A stretch of 64,000 nucleotides of DNA. Origin: Pediococcus claussenii ATCC BAA-344 (GTDB lineage Bacteria > Bacillota > Bacilli > Lactobacillales > Lactobacillaceae). The notes under the pieces were generated by a model. That model did not search any database. It was given only the letters and a program-made list of their open reading frames with translations, and was not told the DNA's origin. Shown piece by piece: positions 1 to 10,029 of this stretch. The position numbers were made by a program, and so were the translations under genes. The stretch spans positions 930,001 through 994,000 of the forward strand of contig NC_016605.1 of assembly GCF_000237995.1 (NCBI RefSeq), given 5' to 3'. The first letter of the stretch is position 1; the number at the start of each line of letters is the position of its first letter.

Positions 1-1
1 A

Positions 2-1990
2 ATTCAAGTTTTACATGGGCTTGAAGCAGTTCGTAAACGTCCAGGTATGTATATTGGATCAACTGATGGTCGCGGGTTGCACCACCTTGTTTACGAAATT
101 GTAGATAATGCAGTTGATGAAGCTCTTGCCGGCTTTGGAAGTGAAATAAATGTTATTATTCGTGCCGATAACAGCTTAACCGTTGTTGATCATGGGCGCG
201 GAATGCCGGTCGGAATGCACGAATCGGGAATACCAACTGCAGAAGTTATTTTTACTGTCTTACATGCAGGCGGTAAGTTTGGACAGGGTGGATATAAAAC
301 ATCAGGTGGGCTGCATGGAGTTGGCGCAAGTGTTGTTAATGCGCTATCAGAAAAATTGTCCGTACGCATTGTTCGTGATAAGAAAGAATATCGTGAAGAT
401 TTTGTAAACGGTGGACACCCAGTTGGAACTTTAAAAAAAATTGGCAAAACAAATGACAATAATGGAACAACCGTAACATTTAAGCCGGACAGCTCTATTT
501 TCACTACCACGGTTTTTAATTTTAATACGTTGTCGGTGCGATTGAGAGAATCTGCCTTTTTATTACGGGGTGTGAAGATAACACTTACTGATGAACGTGC
601 TGGACAAGAAAAGGAAGAAGAATATCTCTATCAAGAAGGTATTAAGCAATTTGTTGAGTATTTAAATGAAGATAAAGATACCCTTGGAAACGTTCTATAC
701 TTTGATGGAAACAAAGATGGGGTTGAAGTGGAAGTAGCTGGTCAATATAACGACGGATATACTGAAACAATCCTCTCATTTGTTAACAACGTTCGTACTA
801 GGGATGGTGGTACGCACGAAGTAGGAATGCGTTCAGCTTGGACTAAGGCATTTAATGAATTTGCAAGAAAAGTAGGACTTCTTAAAGAACGAGATAAAAA
901 TTTAGAAGGATCTGATGTTCGTGAAGGTTTATCGGCAGTTATATCTCTTAGAATTCCTGAAGAGTTGCTTGAATTTGAGGGACAAACCAAAGAAAAACTG
1001 GGAACGCCAGAGGCTCGCAACATTGTAGATAGTGTAGTTTCTGAGCAATTAGTTTTCTATTTAATGGAAAATGGTGAATTTGCTCAACAACTAGTTCGAA
1101 AGGCAATTAACGCTCGGGAGGCACGTGTTGCAGCAAGAAAGGCACGTGATGAGTCAAGAAATGGTAAAAAACGTAAAAAGCAAGATCGCGTTTTATCTGG
1201 TAAGCTAACACCAGCTCAATCTAAAAATGCGAAGAAAAATGAACTTTTCTTAGTTGAGGGTGATTCTGCTGGTGGTAGTGCTAAACAAGGACGTGATCGA
1301 AAATTTCAAGCTATTTTGCCATTAAGAGGAAAAGTATTAAATACAGAAAAAGCAAAGTTGCAAGATATTTTAAAAAATGAAGAAATCAGTACAATGATTT
1401 ACACAATCGGAGCTGGTGTTGGTAGCGAGTTTGATATTGATGATAGCAATTATGACAAAATCATTATTATGACCGATGCAGATACTGATGGAGCCCATAT
1501 TCAAACTTTATTATTAACTTTTTTCTATAAGTACATGTGCCCCTTAATTGACAATGGTCGAGTTTATATTGCTCTGCCACCTTTATATAAGTTGCAAAAA
1601 GGTAGCGGAAAGAAAATTAAAATCAACTATGCTTGGACTGATGAGGAACTTGAAAAGGTTAGCAAACAAATTGGCAGAGGCTTTTCTTTACAACGTTTCA
1701 AAGGTCTTGGAGAGATGAATGCTGATCAGTTATGGGAAACAACTATGAATCCTGATACGAGAACCTTAATCCGAGTCCGAATTGATGACGCGACCTTGGC
1801 TGAACGTCGAGTTACAACTTTAATGGGAGATAAAGTTGAACCACGGAGAAAGTGGATTGAAAATAATGTCGCTTTTACTCTAGAAGAAGATGGAAGTATT
1901 TTAGATAATGCAGCAATCAAAGCTGAGCATGAAGATCTAGAAACCGATCAAGAAGATACCCAGACCGGGGAAATAGGGTTAGATCTATAA
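2..1990 (+). CDS. parE: DNA topoisomerase IV subunit B (5' end outside window)
   Basis: ATPase subunit of topoisomerase IV, the type IIA enzyme that decatenates replicated chromosomes together with ParC. The reading frame is open from base 2, before the first in-window ATG at 47, and reads a typical N-terminal stretch (VLHGLEAVRKRPGMYIG), so only roughly the first 10-20 residues are missing. Visible motifs, in order: the GHKL ATPase motif EIVDNAVDEAL, DHGRGMP, the glycine-rich lid GGLHGVGASVVNALS, the TOPRIM motif LFLVEGDSAGGSA and the metal-binding DTDGAHI. The C-terminal QRFKGLGEMN is standard for GyrB/ParE. It is called ParE rather than GyrB because parC follows 24 bases downstream and the two form an operon. 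Confidence 0.95.
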   Translation: MQVLHGLEAVRKRPGMYIGSTDGRGLHHLVYEIVDNAVDEALAGFGSEINVIIRADNSLTVVDHGRGMPVGMHESGIPTAEVIFTVLHAGGKFGQGGYKTSGGLHGVGASVVNALSEKLSVRIVRDKKEYREDFVNGGHPVGTLKKIGKTNDNNGTTVTFKPDSSIFTTTVFNFNTLSVRLRESAFLLRGVKITLTDERAGQEKEEEYLYQEGIKQFVEYLNEDKDTLGNVLYFDGNKDGVEVEVAGQYNDGYTETILSFVNNVRTRDGGTHEVGMRSAWTKAFNEFARKVGLLKERDKNLEGSDVREGLSAVISLRIPEELLEFEGQTKEKLGTPEARNIVDSVVSEQLVFYLMENGEFAQQLVRKAINAREARVAARKARDESRNGKKRKKQDRVLSGKLTPAQSKNAKKNELFLVEGDSAGGSAKQGRDRKFQAILPLRGKVLNTEKAKLQDILKNEEISTMIYTIGAGVGSEFDIDDSNYDKIIIMTDADTDGAHIQTLLLTFFYKYMCPLIDNGRVYIALPPLYKLQKGSGKKIKINYAWTDEELEKVSKQIGRGFSLQRFKGLGEMNADQLWETTMNPDTRTLIRVRIDDATLAERRVTTLMGDKVEPRRKWIENNVAFTLEEDGSILDNAAIKAEHEDLETDQEDTQTGEIGLDL

Positions 1991-2014
1991 AATGAGGAAA
2001 GGAGAAAATTAAAT

Positions 2015-4474
2015 ATGAGTGATAATCAATCAAAAATTGAAGAGTTAACTTTGGAAGACATTATGGGCGACCGATTCGGACGTTATTCTAAATACATTAT
2101 TCAAGAGCGCGCATTGCCTGATGTTCGAGATGGATTAAAGCCCGTTCAACGACGTATTTTATTTGCTATGAATCAGGATGGCAATACCTATGACAAGGCT
2201 TTTCGAAAATCGGCCAAGTCAGTTGGAAACGTCATGGGTAATTTTCATCCACACGGTGATAGCTCGATATACGAAGCTTTAGTTCGTATGAGTCAAAATT
2301 GGAAGCTACGAGCTCCCTTAATTGAAATGCATGGAAACAATGGTTCGATTGATAACGATCCTCCGGCAGCAATGCGGTATACAGAGGCAAGGTTAAGTAA
2401 AATATCTCAAGAAATGTTACGTGATATTGACAAAGAAACTGTTGATATGGTTTTAAATTTTGATGATACCGAGTATGAACCGACAGTATTACCAGCTCGA
2501 TTTCCCAATTTATTAGTTAACGGAGCTACGGGTATTTCTGCTGGATATGCTACCGATATTCCGCCTCACAACCTAAATGAGGTGATCGATGCAGTCTTAC
2601 ATTTGGTTAAGCATCCCAATGCTACTACTGATGAACTCATGCAATTTGTGAAGGGCCCCGATTTCCCGACCGGTGGAATTGTCCAAGGAATTGATGGATT
2701 GAAACAAGCCTACCAAAAAGGTCGAGGTAGAGTGATTGTCCGTTCCAAAACAAGCACTGAAGAACTGCGGGGAAATAAACAATTAATTCGCGTTTCAGAA
2801 ATTCCTTATGAAGTTAATAAAGCAAGCTTAGTTAAAAAAATTGACGAAATTCGCGTGATGAAAAAAATTGATGGAATATCTGAAGTTCGTGATGAGTCTG
2901 ATCGTGATGGTTTATCAATTGCAATTGAGCTAAAAAAGGATGTTAATTCAAAAGGTATTTTAAATTACCTCTATAAAAATACTGATTTGCAAATTTCATA
3001 TAATTTCAACATGGTTGCAATCAATAAGCGACGTCCGGAAAGATTAGGCCTGGGGGCTTTATTAACTTCATATGTTGAATATCAAAGAGAAGTTATCACT
3101 AAGCGTACTAACTATAACTTAGCTAAGTCCAAAGAACGATTACATATCGTTGAAGGGTTAATTAAGGCTTTATCTATTTTAGATCAAGTAATTTCGGTGA
3201 TAAGAGCAAGTTCCGATAAAAAAGACGCTAAATCAAATTTAATTAAAAAATTTGAATTTACAGAAAAGCAGTCTGAAGCAATTGTTTCTTTGCAACTTTA
3301 CCGTCTAACAAATACTGATATAACAGCTCTTCAGAACGAGTCTAAGGATTTAAATGCTGATATAACAAGATATCAGGCTATCCTAGATGATTCTGGCGCT
3401 TTGAATAAAGTTCTTGTGAAAGAATTAACTGCTATTAAAAAGACTTATGGGTCACCAAGAAAAACAGTTATTCAGGAAAAAATCGAAGAAATTGTGGTTG
3501 ATCGCACGGTTACAGTTGCTGATGAACAGGTAATGGTGCTTGTTAGTCATTCAGGTTATCTGAAACGTAGCAGTTTACGTTCCTATGCGGCCTCGGGTGA
3601 TGACAATGGGCTAAAAGAAGGCGATTATCCTGTTTACCAGCGCGAGTTAAATACGCTAGACCACTTGTTAATGTTTACTAACAAAGGAAATCTTATCTAT
3701 AGACCGGTCCATGAGATTACTGATATGAAGTGGAAAGATACAGGTGAACATGTTTCTCAGACAATTGGCTTGCAAGACGATGAGGTCATACTAAAGGCGT
3801 ATTCTTTCAAAAACTTTACCGATCCTAGCTATTTCCTCATTGCAACAAATGATGGATTTATCAAAAAGACCAAACTTGCTGATTTTGCGCCAGGTCGAAC
3901 ATGGCGTAAGAGGGCAACCACGTATATTAAACTCAAAACAGATAATGCTAAAGTTGTAAATGTTAAGTTTATAAATAAAGGTCAGTTTAGTGGAACAGTT
4001 ATGTTACTATCACATAATGGATATGGTTTACGTTATGATATTGCTGAAATCCCAGAAAATGGCGCTCGTGCGGCGGGTGTCAAATCAATGGATCTTCGGG
4101 AGGATACAATAGTAGATATTGCACTTGTAAAAGAAAACGATATTGTTGGTATAGTAACCAATCGAGGTGCATTCAAGCGAATGTTAGTCTCTGAAGTTGC
4201 TCCAACTAGTAGAGCCCGACGTGGTGTCCTGATCATAAGGGAATTAAAGAAAGATCCACATCGGATTGCAGGTTTTGTTGTAATTAGCAGTACTTCTGCA
4301 CTAGAGGTGTTGACATCACGTGGCCAGACGCACGATATCATTCCGGACGAGCATCCGTTGGGAGGACGATATTCAAACGGAACATTCCTAATTGACGTTG
4401 ATAGTGAAGGGGAGCCGATCAATATTAAAAATAAACTTATTATTGATTCTGTAAACGGTGAAATTTCAAAGTAG
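2015..4474 (+). CDS. parC: DNA topoisomerase IV subunit A
   Basis: DNA cleavage and religation subunit of topoisomerase IV, working with ParE just upstream. The 819-residue length is normal. The catalytic tyrosine is Tyr122 in AAMRYTEARLS. The quinolone-target loop HPHGDSSIYEAL holds Ser83 and Glu87, the residues usual in susceptible enzymes, so no classical resistance substitution is seen. The C-terminal third carries the repeated beta-pinwheel blades of the GyrA/ParC family (for example DNGLKEGDYPVYQRELNTLD). An AGGAAAGGAG ribosome-binding site lies at 1993-2002, suitably spaced from the ATG. Inferred to be cotranscribed with parE. Confidence 0.97.
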   Translation: MSDNQSKIEELTLEDIMGDRFGRYSKYIIQERALPDVRDGLKPVQRRILFAMNQDGNTYDKAFRKSAKSVGNVMGNFHPHGDSSIYEALVRMSQNWKLRAPLIEMHGNNGSIDNDPPAAMRYTEARLSKISQEMLRDIDKETVDMVLNFDDTEYEPTVLPARFPNLLVNGATGISAGYATDIPPHNLNEVIDAVLHLVKHPNATTDELMQFVKGPDFPTGGIVQGIDGLKQAYQKGRGRVIVRSKTSTEELRGNKQLIRVSEIPYEVNKASLVKKIDEIRVMKKIDGISEVRDESDRDGLSIAIELKKDVNSKGILNYLYKNTDLQISYNFNMVAINKRRPERLGLGALLTSYVEYQREVITKRTNYNLAKSKERLHIVEGLIKALSILDQVISVIRASSDKKDAKSNLIKKFEFTEKQSEAIVSLQLYRLTNTDITALQNESKDLNADITRYQAILDDSGALNKVLVKELTAIKKTYGSPRKTVIQEKIEEIVVDRTVTVADEQVMVLVSHSGYLKRSSLRSYAASGDDNGLKEGDYPVYQRELNTLDHLLMFTNKGNLIYRPVHEITDMKWKDTGEHVSQTIGLQDDEVILKAYSFKNFTDPSYFLIATNDGFIKKTKLADFAPGRTWRKRATTYIKLKTDNAKVVNVKFINKGQFSGTVMLLSHNGYGLRYDIAEIPENGARAAGVKSMDLREDTIVDIALVKENDIVGIVTNRGAFKRMLVSEVAPTSRARRGVLIIRELKKDPHRIAGFVVISSTSALEVLTSRGQTHDIIPDEHPLGGRYSNGTFLIDVDSEGEPINIKNKLIIDSVNGEISK

Positions 4475-4563
4475 ATAATATTACTTGCTCTTTTTCGTCA
4501 GTAATATTAGAATTATTTTATAGGTTGAATTAGGGTGCTAATTTTGGCGAGGAGACATATAAT

Positions 4564-5529
4564 ATGAAATCAAAACAAGAACAGATTTTTTCATCAAAGA
4601 CCTTAACTTATTTTTTACAGCTAGTGGATACAATGAATTATACTCAGGCAGCTCAAATTTTAGGTATTACGCAACCAGCTTTAACCCAACAAATTAAAAA
4701 GTTGGAAAGAGCAGTTGGAGCACCACTATTTTACTCGGTTGGTAAAAAGTTACGTCTTTCGGACGCTGGGTATACGATGATCAAGGCAACACATGACATT
4801 AACCTCGTTTTAAATACAGCAGCTGACGAAATTCAACAATCAACGAGCGCAACACATGGAGAAATTAATATCGGTATTTTAGCCTCGATTGAGACTCGTG
4901 TGTTTGAAGATTTCATTGCCAAGTATTTTGCGATGGAACCCGATATTCGAATAACAGTTCATGTGTTAACCAGAAAAGAAATTTGGGAAAGATTAGAAAC
5001 TAATCAAATTGATCTAGCAATCATGTACTTGCCTGACGATAGCATTAAGAATTGGAAACCGTATGAATCACGTAAGATTATCTCTGAAAACTTACTATTT
5101 ATTCATCATGATGAAAAGCTTGCTAAGCAAAAACGGATCAAACTCAAAAAGACTACCAAAGACAGTTGGGTTACCTATCCTGAAAGTTTTTATTTGAACG
5201 GTATTATTTCCGAAGCCTTCAAAAATAATCTTGAGGATGCACCGGTTAGTGTTGCACGTTTCACTTCACCTGATCAAATTCGTCGTTTTTCAGATGCAGC
5301 TGGGGTATCGACTGCATTACCTGAATCATACGTGTATGCACACCAATCCAGAAAAGGAAGTTATTTCGCTAAGTTTGACCCTGCCATTAAGTTTGATTTG
5401 AGTTTTATTTTCAGAAAAGATAAAGATACAATTCCGCGCATCAGTAATTTCTTGGAGCAGTTTTATATTTACTTGGATGAAACTGATTACATGGAACGTT
5501 TACGTACTACAATTGATAATGATAATTAA
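4564..5529 (+). CDS. LysR-family transcriptional regulator
   Basis: A DNA-binding regulator with the standard LysR layout. An N-terminal winged helix-turn-helix spans about residues 10-70 ([20 protein letters not shown], then the linker [20 protein letters not shown]), followed by a periplasmic-binding-protein-like effector domain from about residue 95 to the end. The length, 321 residues, is slightly above the usual 290-310. A GAGGAG ribosome-binding site precedes the ATG. It lies in the same direction as ppaC, 17 bases upstream of it, so the two are probably cotranscribed. The effector and targets cannot be told from the sequence. No LysR-type divergent partner is present. Confidence 0.9.
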   Translation: MKSKQEQIFSSKTLTYFLQLVDTMNYTQAAQILGITQPALTQQIKKLERAVGAPLFYSVGKKLRLSDAGYTMIKATHDINLVLNTAADEIQQSTSATHGEINIGILASIETRVFEDFIAKYFAMEPDIRITVHVLTRKEIWERLETNQIDLAIMYLPDDSIKNWKPYESRKIISENLLFIHHDEKLAKQKRIKLKKTTKDSWVTYPESFYLNGIISEAFKNNLEDAPVSVARFTSPDQIRRFSDAAGVSTALPESYVYAHQSRKGSYFAKFDPAIKFDLSFIFRKDKDTIPRISNFLEQFYIYLDETDYMERLRTTIDNDN

Positions 5530-5546
5530 AAGGAGATTTATTTAAC

Positions 5547-6482
5547 ATGACAAAGACACTTGTTTTTGGGCACAGTAATCCTGATACTGATGCCATTGTT
5601 GCTGCCAAGGCATATACTTATTTTAAAACTCAAACTAGTGAAGGAGATTTTGAAGCTGTTGCTTTAGGTAATCCCAATCCTGAAACTAATTATGTCCTTA
5701 ATCACTTTGCAGAACCCGCACCACGTGTTATTAAAACCGCTGCAAATGAAACTGATTCCGTTATTTTAGTTGACCATAATGAAAGACAACAAAGTATATC
5801 GGATATTGCTAAGGTTACCGTGACTGACGTGATTGATCATCATCGCATTGCTAACTTTGAAACTACTCTGCCACTCTTCTATCGTGCTGAGCCAGTTGGA
5901 TGTACTAGTACAATTATTACAGAAATGTTCAATGAAGAAAAAATTGAAATACCCGCTCAATTAGCTGGGTTAATGCTTTCAGCAATCATTTCGGATACTT
6001 TGTTATTAAAATCACCAACTACAACTGATAAGGATCGCGAAGCTTTACGTGAATTAGCTGAAATTGCTGATATTGATGTTGATTCTTATGGAATTGAAAT
6101 GTTAAAAGCTGGTACTGATTTAGATAGTAAGTCTGATCAAGACATTATTAATGGTGATGCAAAATCATTTGAAATGGGTGGAAAAACCGTTCGAATTGGT
6201 CAAGTAAATACAGTCGATGTTAACGACGTTTTTGCTCGTCAAGCTGACTTAGAAGCAGCTATGACTAAAGAAAATGCAGATAATGGATACGACATGTTCT
6301 TGCTAGTTGCAACAAATATTCTTGATAGTGATTCGGAGTTACTAGTTGTTGGGGATCCTAAGGAAATAGTTGAAAAGGCATTTAATGTGACCCTTAGTGA
6401 TAAAAATCGTGCGGCACTACCAGGTGTTGTTTCTCGTAAGAAGCAAGTAGTTCCTCCATTGACTGCAGCTTTTGAGGCTTAA
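5547..6482 (+). CDS. ppaC: Manganese-dependent inorganic pyrophosphatase (family II)
   Basis: Hydrolyses pyrophosphate to phosphate in the cytoplasm, pulling biosynthetic reactions forward. The protein is 311 residues, typical of the family. Family II (DHH) signatures are visible: [14 protein letters not shown] near the N-terminus, the metal ligand region LVDHNE, the DHH motif in [10 protein letters not shown] near residue 95, and the C-terminal DHHA2 substrate-closing domain ending in [14 protein letters not shown]. The lysine in SRKKQ is the conserved substrate contact. It has an AAAAGGAG ribosome-binding site and is followed by a terminator. It sits 17 bases after the LysR gene. Confidence 0.96.
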   Translation: MTKTLVFGHSNPDTDAIVAAKAYTYFKTQTSEGDFEAVALGNPNPETNYVLNHFAEPAPRVIKTAANETDSVILVDHNERQQSISDIAKVTVTDVIDHHRIANFETTLPLFYRAEPVGCTSTIITEMFNEEKIEIPAQLAGLMLSAIISDTLLLKSPTTTDKDREALRELAEIADIDVDSYGIEMLKAGTDLDSKSDQDIINGDAKSFEMGGKTVRIGQVNTVDVNDVFARQADLEAAMTKENADNGYDMFLLVATNILDSDSELLVVGDPKEIVEKAFNVTLSDKNRAALPGVVSRKKQVVPPLTAAFEA

Positions 6483-6495
6483 TTTATATGATTCT

Positions 6496-6528
6496 GAAAA
6501 GAGCTTTCTTGATAGGAAGTTCTTTTTT
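6496..6528 (+). terminator. Intrinsic terminator of lysR-ppaC
   Basis: The stem AAGAGCTTTC pairs with GGAAGTTCTT (with G-U wobbles) around a six-base loop and runs directly into a T-tract. It lies 14 bases after the ppaC stop. Confidence 0.75.
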
Positions 6529-6559
6529 AGTTGGTTTAATTTAATTTTGAGCAGATACA

Positions 6560-6588
6560 TTGTTATATATTTGATTTTTAACTAGAAT
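6560..6588 (+). promoter_or_regulatory. Possible msrB promoter
   Basis: TTGTTA at 6560-6565 and TAGAAT at 6583-6588 are separated by 17 bases. The predicted transcription start would fall only about 13 bases before the msrB ATG, inside the Shine-Dalgarno sequence, so the match may be fortuitous. Confidence 0.3.
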
Positions 6589-6607
6589 GTCTTGGAGGTG
6601 ATGAGAG

Positions 6608-7045
6608 ATGGATGAAAAAAGAAAAGAAAACGCTTTAAAGCATCTAACAACTGAGCAACTTAACGTAACGCAGCATGCTGCCACGGAACGACCTTTTTCA
6701 GGGAAATACGATGATTTTTACGAGAAAGGTGTATATGTTGATATTGTGAGTGGAAAACCTTTGTTCAGCTCATTAGACAAATATGATGCACACTGTGGTT
6801 GGCCATCATTTACAAAACCGCTAGATACGAAAGAAGTTAGTGAAAAACGTGATTCGAGTTTCGGAATGGAGCGTATTGAAGTAAGAAGTCATGATGCAAA
6901 CTCTCATTTGGGTCATGTTTTTAATGATGGACCTCAACAAGCAGGCGGATTAAGGTACTGCATTAACTCAGCAGCACTCAAGTTTATTCCGTATGATAAG
7001 TTGGACGAAAATGGACTAAGTGAATATAAAAAAATATTTGACTAA
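6608..7045 (+). CDS. msrB: Peptide-methionine (R)-S-oxide reductase
   Basis: Repairs the R epimer of methionine sulfoxide in oxidised proteins. The 145 residues contain the MsrB signatures DAHCGWPSF (residues about 58-66), [11 protein letters not shown] and the catalytic cysteine in [11 protein letters not shown]. The two CxxC pairs that bind structural zinc in many MsrB proteins are absent: the first site reads [10 protein letters not shown]. This is the zinc-free form often met in lactic acid bacteria. The cysteine in HCGW is the likely resolving residue. A strong GGAGGTGAT ribosome-binding site precedes the ATG. msrA follows 56 bases later in the same direction, giving a pair that covers both sulfoxide epimers. 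Confidence 0.96.
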   Translation: MDEKRKENALKHLTTEQLNVTQHAATERPFSGKYDDFYEKGVYVDIVSGKPLFSSLDKYDAHCGWPSFTKPLDTKEVSEKRDSSFGMERIEVRSHDANSHLGHVFNDGPQQAGGLRYCINSAALKFIPYDKLDENGLSEYKKIFD

Positions 7046-7101
7046 TTACATTTAGTAAGTGGATAATTACAAGTATCATAAATGTATTGGAGGAAATGAT
7101 T

Positions 7102-7623
7102 ATGGCTCAAGAAACTGCAATATTTGCTGGCGGTTGTTTCTGGTGTATGGTTGAACCATTTGAAGAACAACCAGGGATTAAACAGGTGCTGTCTGGATAT
7201 ACTGGTGGACACACCAGTAACCCAACTTATGAGGAAGTTGCTAGTCATACTACAGGTCATACAGAGGCTGTTCAGATCACATTTGATCCAGAAGTTATTT
7301 CGTATGACAAATTAGTTGAGATTTATTGGCAGCAAACAGATCCAACTGATGCAATGGGACAGTTCCAAGATCGTGGTGATAACTATCGTCCTGTAATCTT
7401 TGTTAATAACGATTCACAGCGAAAGATTGCTGAAAAATCAAAGGAAAGTTTAAAAAAATCTGGCCGTTTTGATGAACCAATCGTTACAACCATTGAAGAA
7501 GCCAGTACCTTTTATCCAGCCGAAGAAGAGCACCAAGAGTTCTATAAAAAGAATCCGCGACGCTATCAAATGGAAGAATCTGGTGGAAGAACAGACTTTA
7601 TTGAAAAGCACTGGAACAAGTAA
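7102..7623 (+). CDS. msrA: Peptide-methionine (S)-S-oxide reductase
   Basis: Repairs the S epimer of methionine sulfoxide, complementing MsrB encoded just upstream. The catalytic motif [10 protein letters not shown] is near residue 12, followed by the family signatures [14 protein letters not shown] and GHTEAVQI. The start is set at the ATG at 7102, with GGAGG at 7089-7093 eight bases before it. An in-frame TTG at 7087 would put the ribosome-binding site inside the gene and is unlikely. The resulting 173-residue protein is of usual size. A terminator follows 43 bases after the stop. Confidence 0.96.
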   Translation: MAQETAIFAGGCFWCMVEPFEEQPGIKQVLSGYTGGHTSNPTYEEVASHTTGHTEAVQITFDPEVISYDKLVEIYWQQTDPTDAMGQFQDRGDNYRPVIFVNNDSQRKIAEKSKESLKKSGRFDEPIVTTIEEASTFYPAEEEHQEFYKKNPRRYQMEESGGRTDFIEKHWNK

Positions 7624-7666
7624 AAAATTAAGGTGTTTCATTAACTATCGTTGGTAAAACAATTCA

Positions 7667-7699
7667 GGCTTTAATCATTGGATGATTAAAGCCTTTTTT
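7667..7699 (+). terminator. Intrinsic terminator of msrB-msrA
   Basis: A perfect 12-base stem, GGCTTTAATCAT paired with ATGATTAAAGCC around a three-base loop, followed by six T residues. Confidence 0.9.
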
Positions 7700-7706
7700 A
7701 GTCGTT

Positions 7707-8009
7707 TTATTTAGTTAGAAAAATTTCATTATCTACATTATTATCTACATTAAGGGTGGATCTGAATAATGGCAAGAGAGTGAATAGGCCGATTGCCAAT
7801 TGATGGATAAATTTTAAATGGCGTATTTGCGAATAAAAAATACTAAACCCGATCTGAATTGGATAGTGCCGGGTCAAAAGCTTTAAATTATTATCACTTT
7901 TATAAACAGTGGCAATAATTTCATCAGCTAAATTTGCTAAATGATATTTTGTATTTACAACGTTAATTCTTTAATTGGCATGATCAAGCTCTGACTTAAT
8001 ATTAGCATT
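7707..8009 (-). pseudogene. Eroded gene remnant, family not recognised
   Basis: On the minus strand an almost continuous frame runs from 8009 to a TAA at 7707-7709, broken by one in-frame TAA at 7971-7973. The 88 codons after that stop have protein-like composition (YHLANLADEIIATVYKSD, then LLTRHYPIQIGFSIFY, then a hydrophobic stretch IHQLAIGLFTLLPLF) but there is no start codon with a ribosome-binding site. The pieces NANIKSELDHAN and RINVVNTKYH on either side of the stop read like one helical protein. It is downstream of the yjeM-like gene and its terminator. I infer the 3' remnant of a decayed, possibly membrane-associated protein; chance openness in AT-rich DNA cannot be excluded. Confidence 0.4.
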
Positions 8010-8029
8010 TTAAAGAAAAATCAGGACAC

Positions 8030-8060
8030 AAAAAAACAGGTTGAGTATTCTCAGCCTGTT
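8030..8060 (-). terminator. Intrinsic terminator of the YjeM-like permease gene
   Basis: On the minus strand the stem AACAGGCTGAG pairs with CTCAACCTGTT with one mismatch, and a run of T residues follows. Confidence 0.8.
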
Positions 8061-8074
8061 CAGAATGTAATAAA

Positions 8075-9580
8075 TTAAAGGTTTTGCTTGTTACGCTCTT
8101 TTCTCGCAAAGAAGATCCAGGCAATTGCCCCAAAGAAGATTGGTCCAGCAATTGTCCAAAGTGCTGTAAACATGTCGCCAGTAATAAATGGTACAAGAAT
8201 TGTAAATACGATACCAACTCCAACTGTTAACATAACAACAGTGGTAACAGTAATTATCCAAGTGTGATTATGGTAAGCCTCAAATGGATGGTCCAATTCC
8301 TTCTTTGCTCTAAAGAACGGAAATGCACCTACCAAGAATAGGTAGGGAAGGGTCGTTGAAACATTACTCATGTTAGTAAGAACATTATAGAAGAATGTTG
8401 CATCTTTATGTGTAATTGCCGCAAGAATTGAAATACCACCAACGAAAACAATTACAATGATAGCTTGTAACCACATCGAATTGGCTGGCATACCATTTTT
8501 ATTTAATTCAGTCATCTTCTTTGGCCATAATTCCTTTGGTGATCCAAGAATAAATGACTTAAGCGGGGAATAACTAAGGACGAAGAATGAACCAATATAA
8601 GCTAGTAACATACCAACACCAGCAAAACGAGAAAAAATTGTTCCCATGAGTGCTGAAGTACCTGAACTCATGCCGAGTGAATTACCTAATTGATAACCTA
8701 GGTTACGCATTAAAACATATGTGATATTCCCAAGGTTAGCTTTTTGACCAATAATAACTGAATGCCAGTTGGCTGAAACACCCCATAAAAAGATTGCAAG
8801 TGAATATCCAATTGCAATAACGGCGCCACCAATTAAGATTCCTTTAGGAAATGTCTTTTCTGGCTTATCCAAACTATCTGTAATACCACCAAGCGATTCC
8901 AAACCACCATAAGCAAAGATTGCATAGATAACAAAAGAGATCATAGCGATTGGTGACTGGAACTGAGCGCTTGGAGATGTTGCAAAATCAGAAAGATGGT
9001 GAATTGGTTGAGCTAGTTGACCATGATTTGCAATCAAAATAATTACACTAGCAAGTAATAAAATGACGTTCAATGCCATGATTGCAATACCGCCTAAGGA
9101 TGAAACCTTAGCAAGAGTATCAATACCACGTGACGCTGCCCAAGTAACAAAGAGAACCCATGCGATAGCTAAAAGACCAATTGTCATTGTCGAATTTAGA
9201 CCTAATATTGACCAAGTACCTGTCGTATCATGACCCGAAATAATGGTTGCTAAGGTGATCCAGATTTTTTGAGAAATCATAACCATCCAGATTAACCATG
9301 AAGCGAGCCACATAAATGTCGCAATAAAAGCCCATTTCTCTCCAATAGAAGCTTCCAGCCAAGAATAAATACCGCCTTTAGCTTCTTTGAATGTCGATCC
9401 ATATTCAGCAAACATTAAACCAGCTGGAATGAAGAATAGAACAGCACCTAAAATGTACCAAAAAATTGCTCCATATCCCATTTGTTCAAAGGCAGCTGGT
9501 GTGTTACCAAACCCAAAAATGGTAGTAAAAATCATTAAAACTAACGCACTAAGCGAAAGTTTCTTACCTTGTTTACCCAT
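8075..9580 (-). CDS. yjeM: APC-superfamily amino acid permease, YjeM / glutamate-GABA type
   Basis: An integral membrane transporter of 501 residues with about 12 hydrophobic segments, beginning with LSALVLMIFTTIFGFGNTP. The length, the FGFGNTPAAFEQMGYGAI start and the EYGSTFKEAKGGIYSWLEAS segment match the glutamate/gamma-aminobutyrate YjeM branch of the APC family. The substrate is inferred from family only. AGGAGAGG lies before the ATG. It is transcribed alone, with its own terminator at 8030-8060, and is preceded by a 450-base AT-rich gap. Two genes upstream lies a second APC permease next to a PuuD-like hydrolase, so this region may handle glutamate- or amine-derived compounds; that link is inference. 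Confidence 0.85.
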   Translation of the reverse strand: MGKQGKKLSLSALVLMIFTTIFGFGNTPAAFEQMGYGAIFWYILGAVLFFIPAGLMFAEYGSTFKEAKGGIYSWLEASIGEKWAFIATFMWLASWLIWMVMISQKIWITLATIISGHDTTGTWSILGLNSTMTIGLLAIAWVLFVTWAASRGIDTLAKVSSLGGIAIMALNVILLLASVIILIANHGQLAQPIHHLSDFATSPSAQFQSPIAMISFVIYAIFAYGGLESLGGITDSLDKPEKTFPKGILIGGAVIAIGYSLAIFLWGVSANWHSVIIGQKANLGNITYVLMRNLGYQLGNSLGMSSGTSALMGTIFSRFAGVGMLLAYIGSFFVLSYSPLKSFILGSPKELWPKKMTELNKNGMPANSMWLQAIIVIVFVGGISILAAITHKDATFFYNVLTNMSNVSTTLPYLFLVGAFPFFRAKKELDHPFEAYHNHTWIITVTTVVMLTVGVGIVFTILVPFITGDMFTALWTIAGPIFFGAIAWIFFARKERNKQNL

Positions 9581-9596
9581 AAATACCTCTCCTTAA

Positions 9597-9998
9597 TTAA
9601 GTAGAATAAAACCATATGAGAATTAGTTTAGCAGATTTAAGGAATGTAAACCCGCATTATTAATAAATCTAATTGAGATTAAATCATTATTTTATGTAAT
9701 TGTAATCATTTTATAGATTTAACTTAATAAACTCATATAAGATTTATTTAAAATTATTGAATGGCTGTTTTAAATAAATTACAGTTGAAATACTGACTTA
9801 AAAAACCTAAAAAGATTGTGAGGATAGCAAGCATATTTTAAAAATGCAAAGTACCGAATTAAATGACAAAACATTTTAATTCAATTAACGAAAATACGTT
9901 GAATTTAGAAATTTCATTAATATCAGCAAGAAACAGTTATTTAATTTATTTTGTCTACTTTGGATAATATATATTATGTAAACCTAGAAGAGAAAAAA
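9597..9998. other. Gene-free AT-rich stretch upstream of the permease gene
   Basis: About 400 bases with no supported gene. It must hold the yjeM-like promoter, but no clear -35/-10 pair stands out on the minus strand. A 34-codon plus-strand frame near 9863 lacks a ribosome-binding site. No repeats or structured RNA were recognised. Confidence 0.5.
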
Positions 9999-10021
9999 CA
10001 AAAAACACTACATTTGTAGTG
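9999..10021 (-). terminator. Intrinsic terminator of the yisL-like gene
   Basis: On the minus strand CACTAC-AAAT-GTAGTG forms a perfect 6-base stem followed by a T-rich tract. Confidence 0.85.
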
Positions 10022-10029
10022 CTCCCTTC

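Noticed and set aside
4476-4509. Inverted repeat TAATATTAC...GTAATATTA after parC as a terminator
   Set aside because: The 9-base stem is entirely weak except for one C-G pair, the loop is 16 bases and no T-tract follows; a T-run lies inside the loop instead. It may still slow polymerase but does not meet the terminator pattern.
9860-9970. 34-codon plus-strand open frame (starting ATGACAAAACAT) in the gap upstream of the permease gene
   Set aside because: No ribosome-binding site, no recognisable protein features and AT-rich sequence where short open frames are expected by chance.
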